Origin: Micromonospora okii
GTDB taxonomy: Bacteria; Actinomycetota; Actinomycetes; Mycobacteriales; Micromonosporaceae
Direction: 5' to 3'
NCBI RefSeq assembly: GCF_020884795.1
Contig: NZ_BBZF01000017.1
Coordinates: 1-64,000 of the forward strand
Length of the DNA: 64,000 bases
Positions 47,384 to 55,945 of the stretch are shown here, piece by piece. The notes beneath the pieces were generated by a model. That model was not told the origin of the DNA, made no database searches, and saw only the letters and a list, made by a program, of their open reading frames with translations. The position numbers and the translations under genes were made by a program. Position 1 is the stretch's first letter. The number at the start of each line of letters is the position of its first letter.

Positions 47384-47923
47384 ATGCCCGAACAGGCTCA
47401 TCCCGCAGTCTCCGTCCGAGCGGTCGACGACGCCTCCGTCCGAGCGATCGACGACGCCGGCTTCCGTGCGGCGATGTCCACGCTGGTGGCGCCGGTGACG
47501 GTCGTCACCGCCCGGGACGCCCTCGGCGCGCCGTTCGGCTTCACCGCCAGCGCCGTGGTCTCCCTCTCCCTCGACCCGCCGCTCCTGCTCGTCTGCGCCG
47601 ACCGCAAGGCGGGGTCGCACGACCTCCTCGTCGCGGCCACGCACTTCTGCGTCAACGTGATGGGCGCGGACGGCACGGACCTCGCCCTGCGGTTCGGGTC
47701 GCACCGGGCCGACAAGTTCCGCGACGTGGAGATCGAGGACTCGGAGACCGGGACGCCGTCCCTTCCGGTCGCGCTGTCCCGGATCTTCTGCGCCGTCGAC
47801 GGTCTCCGGGACGGCGGCGACCACACCATCGTGCTGGGCCGGGTGCTCTCGTCCCGGCAGGCGACGGGGGAGCCGCTGGCCTGGTGGAACCGGGGATTCC
47901 AGCGGCTGGTGCGCCTCACCTGA
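47384..47923 (+). CDS. Flavin reductase (HpaC/SnaC family)
   Basis: The 179-residue split-barrel FMN reductase domain shows [40 protein letters not shown] and FCVNVMG. It would supply FMNH2 to the LLM monooxygenases upstream. The start (ATG at 47384) adds a short repeated [13 protein letters not shown] segment before the domain. It converges with murI with an 8-bp overlap of stops. Confidence 0.9.
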   Translation: MPEQAHPAVSVRAVDDASVRAIDDAGFRAAMSTLVAPVTVVTARDALGAPFGFTASAVVSLSLDPPLLLVCADRKAGSHDLLVAATHFCVNVMGADGTDLALRFGSHRADKFRDVEIEDSETGTPSLPVALSRIFCAVDGLRDGGDHTIVLGRVLSSRQATGEPLAWWNRGFQRLVRLT

Positions 47924-48761
47924 GCCGGGCCCCCGGTGTGGCCGGCGCGTCGACGGGGGCGGGCCCCAGGGTCTCCACCCGGGCCGCGACCGGCCCCAGG
48001 AAGCGGGACGTCAGCCGCTCGAACGGGGCCGGGTCGCCGGTGGCGATGAACCGGTGCCGCGTCGGCCGGCCCCCGTCGTCCGCGCGGCGCGCCACCACAC
48101 CCTCGCTCAGCAGCCGGTAGACCTTCTTGGCCGCCTCGTCGGCGCTCGACACCAGCGTGACGCCGTCACCCATCACCAGGCTCAGCAGGCCCGCCAGCAG
48201 CGGGTAGTGCGTGCAGCCGAGGACCAGCGTGTCGATGCCGATGGCGCGCAACGGCGCCAGGTAGCCCTGGGCGATGCTGTGCAGCGCCGGGCCGGAGGTG
48301 ATGCCCCGCTCGACGAACTCGACGAACTGGGCACAGGCGACCCCGGTGACGGTGATGTGCGGGGCGGCGGCGAAGGCGTCCTCGTACGCCCCGCTGCTGA
48401 TGGTGGCGTGGGTGCCGATGACGCCGACCCGCCCGTTGCGGGTGGCCGCGACGGCGCGCTGCACCGCCGGCCGGATCACCTCCACGACCGGTACGGGATA
48501 CCGCTCCCGGGCGTCGTGCAGGCACGCTGCGGCGGCGCTGTTGCACGCGATCACGAGCAGCTTCACGCCCGCGTCCATGAGCTGGTCCAGGCAGGCGAGG
48601 GCGTGCCGGCGCACCTCGGCTATCGGCTTGGGGCCGTACGGGACGTTGGCCGTGTCACCGAGGTAGACGATGTTCTCGCCGGGTAGCTGGTCGGCGAGTG
48701 CCCGGGCGACGGTGAGACCGCCGACACCCGAATCGAAGATGCCAATCGGCGCGTCGGTCAC
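47916..48761 (-). CDS. murI: Glutamate racemase
   Basis: The 281-residue product has both catalytic cysteines: VIACNSAAA (near residue 73) and LGCTHYPLL (near residue 184), plus [12 protein letters not shown] and [12 protein letters not shown]. It makes D-glutamate for peptidoglycan. It is the last gene of the minus-strand series of the nucleoside cluster, with 27 bp to the HAD gene. Whether it is the only murI in the genome or a cluster paralogue cannot be seen here. Confidence 0.93.
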   Translation of the reverse strand: MTDAPIGIFDSGVGGLTVARALADQLPGENIVYLGDTANVPYGPKPIAEVRRHALACLDQLMDAGVKLLVIACNSAAAACLHDARERYPVPVVEVIRPAVQRAVAATRNGRVGVIGTHATISSGAYEDAFAAAPHITVTGVACAQFVEFVERGITSGPALHSIAQGYLAPLRAIGIDTLVLGCTHYPLLAGLLSLVMGDGVTLVSSADEAAKKVYRLLSEGVVARRADDGGRPTRHRFIATGDPAPFERLTSRFLGPVAARVETLGPAPVDAPATPGARLR

Positions 48762-48788
48762 GCCATTCTCCCGGTGGCCGGTGGCGGG

Positions 48789-49484
48789 TCAGAAATGCTG
48801 GAGCAGGTCGGGGAAGCGGGCGAGGGAGAGCACCTTCCCGTCCGTCGGGTCGAGGACCTCGTGCTCCAGCACCCAGGTGTTGTCGTTGGGGATGAAGACG
48901 GCGTTCATCCCGGCCTGCCGGGCGGGGACGATGTCGGACTTCGGGGAATTGCCGATCATCCAGGTGTTGCCGGGATCGAGATCGTTCTCGGCGATGAGCC
49001 GCAGGTAGTCGGCGGTCCGCTTCTCCTCGACGATGTGCACGGCGGCGAAGAACCGTTGCAGGCCGGACGCCTCGTACTTGTGCCGTTGTTCCTCCGCGTG
49101 CCCCTTGGTGAAGAGCAGCAGGTGGTGCCGGGTCTGCAACTCGGCGAGCGTCTCGGCGACGCCGGGGATCAGCTCCACCTCGCGGTCGAGGAGCGCCCGC
49201 GCCAGCCCCTCGATCTCCCGCTGCTCCTGCGGCGTGCCCGGCCGCTCGCGGAGTCGCTCGAAACAATCGTGGAGGCTGCGCAGGAACATGGCGCTGCCGT
49301 ACCCGTGGGTGACCGCGTTGGCGGCCTCGATCTCGTCCAGGATCGCCCGCACCTGGGCCCGGTCCAGGGTCGGATGGGCGAGCCATTCGATGAACGACTC
49401 GATGACGTTCTCGAAGAGGACGTTGTTCTCCCACAGGGTGTCGTCGGCATCGAAGATCAGCGTTTGGCCGTCGCGCTTTCGCAC
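48789..49484 (-). CDS. HAD-family hydrolase (probable nucleotidase-like phosphatase)
   Basis: The 231-residue protein has motif I FDADDTLWENN (nucleophile Asp near residue 11), motif II LFTKG, and motif III/IV around GNSPKSDIVPARQAGM. A helical cap lies between motifs I and II. The GTG at 49484 has AAGGGGAG upstream. In this setting a nucleoside 5'-monophosphate substrate is plausible: both coformycin and formycin routes run on 5'-phosphates that must be removed. That role is inference. Confidence 0.82.
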   Translation of the reverse strand: MRKRDGQTLIFDADDTLWENNVLFENVIESFIEWLAHPTLDRAQVRAILDEIEAANAVTHGYGSAMFLRSLHDCFERLRERPGTPQEQREIEGLARALLDREVELIPGVAETLAELQTRHHLLLFTKGHAEEQRHKYEASGLQRFFAAVHIVEEKRTADYLRLIAENDLDPGNTWMIGNSPKSDIVPARQAGMNAVFIPNDNTWVLEHEVLDPTDGKVLSLARFPDLLQHF

Positions 49485-49525
49485 GCATTCTCCCCTTCTC
49501 TCCGGTGCAGGGCGGGGGGACTCTA

Positions 49526-50179
49526 TCATCCGACGACGCCGACGGCGCCCCGCGCGGAAAGCGCCTTTTCCAGGCGCTCGGCGAGCTGCCGGAGCGCCGG
49601 CGAACCGGCCGCCGTCGGCACCGCGACCAGCACCGCCTCGGAGACCACCAGCGGCGCGCCGATGGCCTGGAGGCCGTGCGCCGCCAGCGTGCGCCCGGAC
49701 TGGACGATGTCCACGACGGCATCCGCCACACCGAGGTGCACGGCGGCCTCCACCGCGCCGCTCATCGTCACCACCGTCGCCCGTACGCCCAGCTCGGCGA
49801 GGTGCCGCGCGGTCAGCGACGGCAACGCGGTGGCGACCCGCTTGCCGTGCAGGGCCCGCACGCTGTCACCGGCGTCGTAGGGCACGGCGACGCGCACGGT
49901 CGAGCGGCCGAAGCCGAGCCCCAGCAGCTCGCTCAGCTCGTGGCCGGAGTCCGCCACCAGGTCGCGCCCGGTGATGCCGGCGTCGACGTAGCCCTGCGCG
50001 ATCATCGTGGGGATGTCCCGGGCCCGCAGGGACAGGAAGTCGACGTCGTTGTCGTGGTCGGTGCAGAAGAGCCGGTCGCGGACTCCGCTCAGGTCGAATC
50101 CCGCCGCTGTGAACAGTTGCCGGCTGCCCGGCGCGAGGCTGCCCTTGTTCGGCACCGCGATGCGCAACGTCCTGGTCAT
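49526..50179 (-). CDS. HisG-like ATP phosphoribosyltransferase, catalytic part only (PenA-like)
   Basis: HisG joins PRPP to ATP N1, the first step of histidine synthesis. The 217-residue product begins LRIAVPNKGSLAPGSRQLF and contains the complete PROSITE-type signature E-x5-G-x-A-D-x-V-x-D-I-V-x-S-G-R-T-L (residues about 143-164). Long-form HisG of actinobacteria has about 280 residues with a C-terminal histidine-binding domain; this one ends at EKALSARGAVGVVG without it, and no HisZ is near. In pentostatin clusters a HisG homologue (PenA) feeds the diazepine pathway, and coformycin shares early histidine steps. Confidence 0.88.
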   Translation of the reverse strand: MTRTLRIAVPNKGSLAPGSRQLFTAAGFDLSGVRDRLFCTDHDNDVDFLSLRARDIPTMIAQGYVDAGITGRDLVADSGHELSELLGLGFGRSTVRVAVPYDAGDSVRALHGKRVATALPSLTARHLAELGVRATVVTMSGAVEAAVHLGVADAVVDIVQSGRTLAAHGLQAIGAPLVVSEAVLVAVPTAAGSPALRQLAERLEKALSARGAVGVVG

Positions 50180-50244
50180 CTCATCAACTCCCTCGTCGTG
50201 CCGCCGGCACCCGGCACGGTCGGCGTCTCCGGTGGCCGGCGCGG

Positions 50245-52122
50245 TCACCCCGGGGCGACCCCCCGGCCGGCGGCGGAGAGCCGCAACGCCGTGGCGTACA
50301 GGTCGAGCTCGGCGTCCAGGCACCTGGCCAGGGTCTCGGCGTGCCGGAACCCGTGCCCCTCCTCCCGGAAGCGCAGGTAGCGCACCGGCACGGAGGCGTC
50401 GGCCAGGCGCTCGGCGAGCAGGTCCGCCTGGTCCGGCACGCAGATGGCGTCCCGGGCGCCCTGCAACAGCAGCAGCGGCGTGCGGATCCGGCTCGCGGCG
50501 GCGGCGGGGGAGCGGGCCTCGTACCGGTCGCGCTCGCGCGGCCACGGGCCGATCAGCCAGTCCGCGTACCGGGACTCGAAGTCGTGCGTCGACGTCGCCC
50601 AGGACCGCGCGTCCAGCACGGGGTAGTAGGCCACGGCCGCGCGGTAGAGGTCCGGTTCGTCGATCAGCGACCGCAGCGCGGTCCATCCACCGGCGCTGGC
50701 GCCCCGGAATGCGATCCGGCCCGGGTCGGCCCGGCCCTCTGCGATCAGGCCACGGGCGACGGTCGCGCAGTCCCGGGCGTCGACCTCGCCCCAGCGGTGC
50801 CGGAGCCGGTCCCGGTAGGCGCGCCCGTAACCGGTGGAGCCGCCGTACTGCACGTCGACCACGCCGATCCCCCGGCTGGTGAAGTACGTGGTCACCGCGT
50901 CGGCCACCGGCAGGCCCCGGCTGGTCGGGCCGCCGTGCGCCTGGACGATGTACGGCGGCAGCTCGCCCGGCAGGCCGGCGTACCCCGGGTGGTACGGCTC
51001 GTACACGTGCGCGGGGACGCCCCGGTAGGTGCGCAGCAGCGGCACGGAGGCGTAGGCCGCCAGGTCCCCCGGGCTGGACCAGAGCACCCGGGCCCGCCCG
51101 TGCTCGACGAGCACGACCGAGCGCGACCGCCGTGGCCCGGCGGCCACGGCCGCCACCCGTCGGCCGTCGCCGACCACCGACCGCCAGTCCGTGAAGTCGG
51201 CGTCCACGTCGACCAGGTCGCCGCCGGCGTCGAGCAGGCCCAGCCGACGGAGGCCGGTGCCGTGCGCCACCGCGACGCCGCCCCCGGCGAGAGCGGCGCA
51301 GGTGCTCGCGCCGACCCGCCACAGGGCCTCGCCGAACTCCTCGGCGCGCGGGCACCGGGCCCGCCACCGCCCGTCCGGGCCGACCTCGTGGACGTTCCAC
51401 CAGCCGCTCCGGTCGCTCACCACCAGCAGCGCCGACCCGTCGGCCGTCCACTCGACCTGGGTCACTGACTCGTCGGCCCCGGTCGCCAGCCGGCGCGTGC
51501 CGACCAACGCGCCGTGCGCGTCGATGTCGGCGACCATGACGGCGGTCCGGGTCCACGGCAGGTGCGGGTGGTCCCAGCCCAGCCAGGCGACGCGGGTGGC
51601 GTCCGGGGCGATGCGCGGGCCGGAGAGGAAGTCGTGGGTGGCGGCGAGCACCCGCGCCGGCGCCGACCCGTCCGACCTCAGCGCGACCAGTTCACGCCGG
51701 ACGCCGCCGTCGATCGTCTCCCGCACGCACCACACCTCGTCGCCCCGGACGGCGAAGTCGCAGTACCGGTGCCGGTCCGAGGGCGGGCTCACCGCGCGCA
51801 CGGCTCCGCCCGGGGTCCAGCGGTAGACCCGCTGGTCCGACCAGTTGACGAAGACCGCGCCGCCGCTGCCGAGGGCCGCCCAGGGCCGCCCGCCGTACTC
51901 CATGAACGCGGTACGCACGTCCCAGCCGCCCGGCAGCACGTCCTCCGGCCGACCGTCCGCGCCCCGGCGTACGAGGTGGTTGCGGCCGTCGCCCGGATCG
52001 GCGGCGACCCACCACACCTCGTGGCCGGCGAAACCCACCCAGTCCACGACCGCCTGCCCGCCGGACGCGTCGGCCGCCCGCCAGCCTGACGGCCAGCTAC
52101 CGTACGGGGCGCGGATCGGCAT
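50245..52122 (-). CDS. S9 family (prolyl oligopeptidase-like) peptidase
   Basis: The 625-residue product has an N-terminal beta-propeller of about 350 residues (repeated WxxDGSxLLVVSDR-type blades) and a C-terminal alpha/beta hydrolase. The catalytic Ser is in RGASAGGWTAL (near residue 475), Asp in LLQGARDAICVP and His in REEGHGF. There is no signal peptide, so it acts in the cytoplasm. Such acylaminoacyl-peptidase-like enzymes act on short peptides or amides; its part in the nucleoside cluster is unknown. Confidence 0.87.
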   Translation of the reverse strand: MPIRAPYGSWPSGWRAADASGGQAVVDWVGFAGHEVWWVAADPGDGRNHLVRRGADGRPEDVLPGGWDVRTAFMEYGGRPWAALGSGGAVFVNWSDQRVYRWTPGGAVRAVSPPSDRHRYCDFAVRGDEVWCVRETIDGGVRRELVALRSDGSAPARVLAATHDFLSGPRIAPDATRVAWLGWDHPHLPWTRTAVMVADIDAHGALVGTRRLATGADESVTQVEWTADGSALLVVSDRSGWWNVHEVGPDGRWRARCPRAEEFGEALWRVGASTCAALAGGGVAVAHGTGLRRLGLLDAGGDLVDVDADFTDWRSVVGDGRRVAAVAAGPRRSRSVVLVEHGRARVLWSSPGDLAAYASVPLLRTYRGVPAHVYEPYHPGYAGLPGELPPYIVQAHGGPTSRGLPVADAVTTYFTSRGIGVVDVQYGGSTGYGRAYRDRLRHRWGEVDARDCATVARGLIAEGRADPGRIAFRGASAGGWTALRSLIDEPDLYRAAVAYYPVLDARSWATSTHDFESRYADWLIGPWPRERDRYEARSPAAAASRIRTPLLLLQGARDAICVPDQADLLAERLADASVPVRYLRFREEGHGFRHAETLARCLDAELDLYATALRLSAAGRGVAPG

Positions 52123-52135
52123 GTGTCGGCTCCCT

Positions 52136-52954
52136 TCAGTCGGTCGGCGCGGCCCGGGTCCCGTCCTCGGCCAGCAGCAGGTCGACGAGGACGGCGACGG
52201 CGTCCTCGTCGTTGCCCGGCAGCAGGTGGTCGACGGCGGCGCGCACGGTCTCGGCCGCGTTCGCCGGTGCCGCGGACCGCCCCGCGGCGGCCAGCATGGG
52301 CAGGTCGTTCAGGCCGTCGCCCGCCGCCGTGACCAGGTGCATCGCCACCCCGGCCGCGGCGGCGACCCAGCGCAGGGCGGGGGCCTTGCCGGCGCCGGGC
52401 GGATTGACCTCGACGTACCAGCCGCCGGAGGCGGTGGCGTCGCCCTGGTCCCGGATCGCCTCCTGGACCCGGGCCACCTCGGCGGGGCCGACGGCGCCCC
52501 CGGTGCGTACCAGGATCTTGGAGGCCGGTTCGGTCAGCGTCAGCTCCGCCACGTGCCGCACGTTGTTCCAGGGCCGGGTCTCCCGGACCGGGAACGGCAC
52601 CCGGGCCACGGTGGCGTCGGCCAGGTCGGCCGCGAAGGTCCAGTCCGGGTCGATCGCGGTCAGCTCGCGCAGCAACCGTTGCACGGTGTGCGGCGCGAGG
52701 CCGGCCAGCCGGTGCGGTCGCGCGTCGCCCGGCGCCTGCACGAGCGCCCCGTTGCTGTACGCCCAGTAGGCGGCGCCCGGAATCAGGTCGCGCACCTCGG
52801 CGGGAACGTCCCGGGCGGGGCGCGCGGTGAGGACCGCGACGGTGATCCCCGCCCCGACCGCCCGCCGGAGCGCTTCCGCCACCCGGGGCGTCACCGCGCC
52901 CTCGGGATCGAGCAGCGTCCCGTCGAGATCCAGCCCGAGCAGCCGCCGTGGCAT
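52136..52954 (-). CDS. HAD hydrolase, Cof/IIB subfamily
   Basis: The 272-residue product shows motif I LGLDLDGTLLDPEG, a large C2 cap, motif III Lys in ASKILV or GKAPAL, and motif IV GDGLNDLPML. Cof-type enzymes remove phosphate from sugar or nucleotide monophosphates. The ATG overlaps the MFS stop, so it is co-translated with the exporter, consistent with a last dephosphorylation before or during export of coformycin-type products. The exact substrate is inference. Confidence 0.87.
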   Translation of the reverse strand: MPRRLLGLDLDGTLLDPEGAVTPRVAEALRRAVGAGITVAVLTARPARDVPAEVRDLIPGAAYWAYSNGALVQAPGDARPHRLAGLAPHTVQRLLRELTAIDPDWTFAADLADATVARVPFPVRETRPWNNVRHVAELTLTEPASKILVRTGGAVGPAEVARVQEAIRDQGDATASGGWYVEVNPPGAGKAPALRWVAAAAGVAMHLVTAAGDGLNDLPMLAAAGRSAAPANAAETVRAAVDHLLPGNDEDAVAVLVDLLLAEDGTRAAPTD

Positions 52955-54135
52955 CAGCCCACCGGAACCCGGTCGCGCGCCGCGTGGACGCGGCGGAACA
53001 GCACGAGCAGCGCCGTGCCGACGAACGCCAGGCCGGCGGTGAGCGCGGCGGCCTCCCGCGTGCCGGAGACGTCCTGCACCGCGCCGGCGATGGCCGAGCC
53101 GGAGCTGGACCCGACCGCGAACATGGTGACCAGCCAGGCGAACGCCTCCACGATCGTCCCGGGCGGGGCCAGCTCGTCGATCAGCGAGAACGCGATCACC
53201 AGCAGCGGCGGCAGGAAGAACCCCGCGACGAACACGATCACCGCCATGACCCACACCGGCGCCAGCGTGGCGGTCAGCAGGTAGGCCCCGCCGAGGCAGG
53301 CGCTGAACACGATGACCCGGGTGGTGGCCGGGGTCTTCCACTCGACGCTGCCCATGGTCAGCGCGCCGGTCAGCGCGCCGAGGGCGGAGACGGCCAGCAG
53401 CACGCTGGCGCCGCCCCAGACGGTGTGCTGCTCGGCGTAGGACACCATGACGATGCTGAGCGCGCCGATCGGCACCACCGTGCCGGCCACGCCCAGCAGC
53501 AGCAGCACGAGCAGCGGGCTGCGCAGCGGGCCGAGCAGCCCGGCGTTGGCCGGCACCCCGCGCCACCGCCGCGACGGCGCGGAGGACGCGAAGACCGCGG
53601 TGCCCAGCAGGCAGAGCACGGCCGTCAGCACCAGCGCCGCCGCGGGCGACCACACCGCCACCGTCACGGCGACCAGCATCGGGCCGGTCACGAAGATGAC
53701 CTCCTGCCCCACCGAGTCCAGCGAGTAGGCGCGTTGCAGGTTCTCCTGCCCGACCAGGCCGGGCCAGAGCGCCCGCAGGCACGGCTCCAGCGGTGGCGTG
53801 GCGAACCCGGCGACCGCCATGCCGGCCAGCACGACGGCGCGGTTGCCGGGCTGCAACGCGGCGGTGACCACGCCGGCCGAGGAGACCAGCGCGGCACCGG
53901 CCAGCACGGCGGTCTGGCCGCTGCGGTCGACGAGCCGGCTCAGGGCCGGGCCGCCGACCGCCTGGGACACGGTGAGCACCGCGAGGGCCACACCGATGAA
54001 CCGGAACTCGACCCCGTGCTCGCGCAGCGTCAGGGTCAGGGCCAGCGCGACCATCGAGGTGGGTAGGCGTCCGACGACCGCCGCCAGCAGCAGCCGGGCG
54101 ACGGAGGACTGGCGTAACAGGTCGAGATAGTTCAA
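52954..54135 (-). CDS. MFS exporter (12-TM)
   Basis: The 393-residue protein has about twelve hydrophobic segments and an MFS motif A-like loop (SRLVDRSGQTAVLAG). The start is an unusual TTG (LNYLDLLRQSSVARLLLA) placed directly after the stop of the preceding gene (TAATTG). It probably exports the nucleoside product(s) and gives self-protection. It overlaps the Cof-type HAD gene at its end. Confidence 0.82.
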   Translation of the reverse strand: MNYLDLLRQSSVARLLLAAVVGRLPTSMVALALTLTLREHGVEFRFIGVALAVLTVSQAVGGPALSRLVDRSGQTAVLAGAALVSSAGVVTAALQPGNRAVVLAGMAVAGFATPPLEPCLRALWPGLVGQENLQRAYSLDSVGQEVIFVTGPMLVAVTVAVWSPAAALVLTAVLCLLGTAVFASSAPSRRWRGVPANAGLLGPLRSPLLVLLLLGVAGTVVPIGALSIVMVSYAEQHTVWGGASVLLAVSALGALTGALTMGSVEWKTPATTRVIVFSACLGGAYLLTATLAPVWVMAVIVFVAGFFLPPLLVIAFSLIDELAPPGTIVEAFAWLVTMFAVGSSSGSAIAGAVQDVSGTREAAALTAGLAFVGTALLVLFRRVHAARDRVPVG

Positions 54136-54507
54136 TTACGTTTCCGTTCGGAAGTGCACCGTCAGCGCGGTGAGGCCCTCCTCGTCGAGGGCCATGTCGA
54201 TGTCGGCGACACCGGTGTGCCGCCGATGGGTGGAGTTGCCGGAGAGCGGGATCCACAGCCAGCCGTCGTTGAGCAACGTGCGGCCGACGATGTCGGTCCC
54301 GGTGTAGTTGGAGATGACGTCGGTCAGCTCCGGCGGGAGGTCGTGGACGTCCACGGCGCACACGTCGCCGGCGCTGTCGAAGTTCACCCAGCACAGCAGC
54401 GACAGCGTCACCGTCCGCGTCGTCCGCCGGTCGGCGTCGCCGGACAGGACGACCCGCAGTTGCCGGGTCTCCTCCTGCCAGACCGCGGTGGGGGCGGGCA
54501 GCGTCAT
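54136..54507 (-). CDS. Conserved hypothetical protein in nucleoside cluster (123 aa)
   Basis: This small soluble protein is predicted mostly beta: QLRVVLSGDADRRTTRTVTLSLLCWV, then WLWIPLSGNSTHRRHTGVADI and a final ALTVHFRTE strand. It lies between the SDR and MFS genes with no gap on the MFS side, so it is co-transcribed. I do not recognise a family; it could be a cupin-like or lipocalin-like binding or accessory protein. Confidence 0.65.
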   Translation of the reverse strand: MTLPAPTAVWQEETRQLRVVLSGDADRRTTRTVTLSLLCWVNFDSAGDVCAVDVHDLPPELTDVISNYTGTDIVGRTLLNDGWLWIPLSGNSTHRRHTGVADIDMALDEEGLTALTVHFRTET

Positions 54508-54526
54508 GAGGCCGCGTCCTCGTGGC

Positions 54527-55216
54527 TCATACGTACTGCAACCGGTCCAGGCCGGTCACCGGCGGAGGGTCCAGCAGGGCGGGGCGCAGCTCGACCTCGC
54601 CGAGCACCACGTCCGGCGGGGTGGCGACGGCCCACGAGACCACCGAGGCGACCGACTCGACGCTCATCTTCGTCTCGGCCAGGTCGTCGTCGAAGTTGCG
54701 GATCGCCCCCGGGTTCAGCAGCGTCGTCCGTACGCCGTGCTGCCGCTCCTCCATCAGCAGGATCTCGGCGACCATCCGCAGCGCCGCCTTGGTGGCGCTG
54801 TACGCCACGCCCTCCTCGAACGGCCGCACGCCGGCGTGCGAGCCCATGATGACGATGTGGCCGCCGGCGGCGCGCAGCTTCGGCAGCGCCGCCTGGGTCG
54901 TCCGGAAGACCGAGGTCAGGTTGACGGCGACCGCCTCGTCCCAGTCCGTGGGGGACAACTCGGCCAGCCGGCCGAAGCCACGGGCGACGGCGTTCAGCAC
55001 GAGCAGGTCCAGCCGGTCGACGTCGTCGAGCGCGGCCAGGGTGGCCCGCTGCACGGCGTCGCCGTCCCGGAAGTCGACCAGCAGCGGGTCGGTGTGGTCC
55101 GCGCAGGAGGTGCGGTTGAGGCAGCGTACGGTGAATCCGTCGGCGATCAGCCGGGAGCGGATGGCCCGTCCGGTGCCCCGGTTCGTGCCCGTCACCAGGG
55201 CGAGCCGGTCAGCCAC
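54527..55216 (-). CDS. Short-chain dehydrogenase, CofA/PenB-like
   Basis: The 229-residue classical SDR has TGTNRGTG at residues 9-16, LNA, catalytic Ser in IMGSHAG and YSATK (Tyr/Lys). The Arg after the second strand (CLNRT) suits NADPH. Its GTG lies inside the end of the short PurC-like gene (8-bp overlap), so the two are coupled. In coformycin biosynthesis the NADPH dehydrogenase CofA reduces the 8-keto product of the PurC-like CofB; the same pair occurs here. Assignment as CofA-like rests on this context plus the family. Confidence 0.83.
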   Translation of the reverse strand: MADRLALVTGTNRGTGRAIRSRLIADGFTVRCLNRTSCADHTDPLLVDFRDGDAVQRATLAALDDVDRLDLLVLNAVARGFGRLAELSPTDWDEAVAVNLTSVFRTTQAALPKLRAAGGHIVIMGSHAGVRPFEEGVAYSATKAALRMVAEILLMEERQHGVRTTLLNPGAIRNFDDDLAETKMSVESVASVVSWAVATPPDVVLGEVELRPALLDPPPVTGLDRLQYV

Positions 55217-55919
55217 GACGCACCAGCCGCATCAGCTCGGTCCAGCGCTCGATGATCTGCTCCCGCGACGCCCCCCGGCGGAAGAGGTCCTTGTCGTACG
55301 GCTCGCCGTCGGCGCGCCGCAGCCGCATGCAGTCCGGCGAGATCTCGGAGTTGATCACCAACCCGTGCCGCTCGTCGGGCGCGACGACCAGGCAGAAGTC
55401 CCACAGGTCCAGCGGGGCCAGCAGGCCGCGCAGCACGGCGTTGCACTCCAGGGCCAGCCGCCGGTACGCCTCGACGTCCACCCCCGTGACACGCAGGTAG
55501 TCCTCCCCGATCGGCTGGTCCTCCGGGTCGGTGCGGTAGTCGAACTTCACGACCGGCGGCTCGAAGGCGTGCCCCTCCTCGAACAGGCCCGGATACTTGC
55601 GCATCGTCGACCCGGTCGCCCGGTTCTTCACGATCACCTCGAACGGCACCGCCGGGCGGTAGTCGGCCAGGTAGGTGATCGGCCCGAGCCGCTCCCGGAA
55701 CACCGTGTGCACGCCGGCCTCGGCGAGCACGCCGGAGACGTACTCGAAGAAGTCCAGCCGGAGCTCGGCCGTGCCGTCCATCAACTCGTCGCGGTCGTGG
55801 GTGAAGCTCCGCAGCGAGGGGATCATCTCGACGACGCAGCGGTCCGGCTCCACGAGCCAGACCTTCTTGCTTCTTCCGGTGATGTCGGGTCGGCCGGTCG
55901 GCAGGGTCGGAGTGGACAC
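55209..55919 (-). CDS. SAICAR synthetase homologue, short form, CofB/PenC-like
   Basis: GAAGGAG eight bases before the GTG at 55919 fixes the start. The 236-residue product has the PurC-type N-terminus TGRSKKVWLVEPD, a VIVKNRATGSTMRKYPGLFEEG block, PPVVKFDYRTD and LVINSEISPDCMRLR, normal for compact bacterial PurC. CofB of the coformycin pathway is such a homologue and makes the 1,3-diazepine ring from a histidine-pathway intermediate without ATP-dependent ligation. Overlap with an SDR gene and a HisG-like gene in the same series support CofB rather than PurC function. Confidence 0.83.
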   Translation of the reverse strand: MSTPTLPTGRPDITGRSKKVWLVEPDRCVVEMIPSLRSFTHDRDELMDGTAELRLDFFEYVSGVLAEAGVHTVFRERLGPITYLADYRPAVPFEVIVKNRATGSTMRKYPGLFEEGHAFEPPVVKFDYRTDPEDQPIGEDYLRVTGVDVEAYRRLALECNAVLRGLLAPLDLWDFCLVVAPDERHGLVINSEISPDCMRLRRADGEPYDKDLFRRGASREQIIERWTELMRLVRRG

Positions 55920-55945
55920 GGCGTTGTCTCCTTCGAGGGTCGGCC

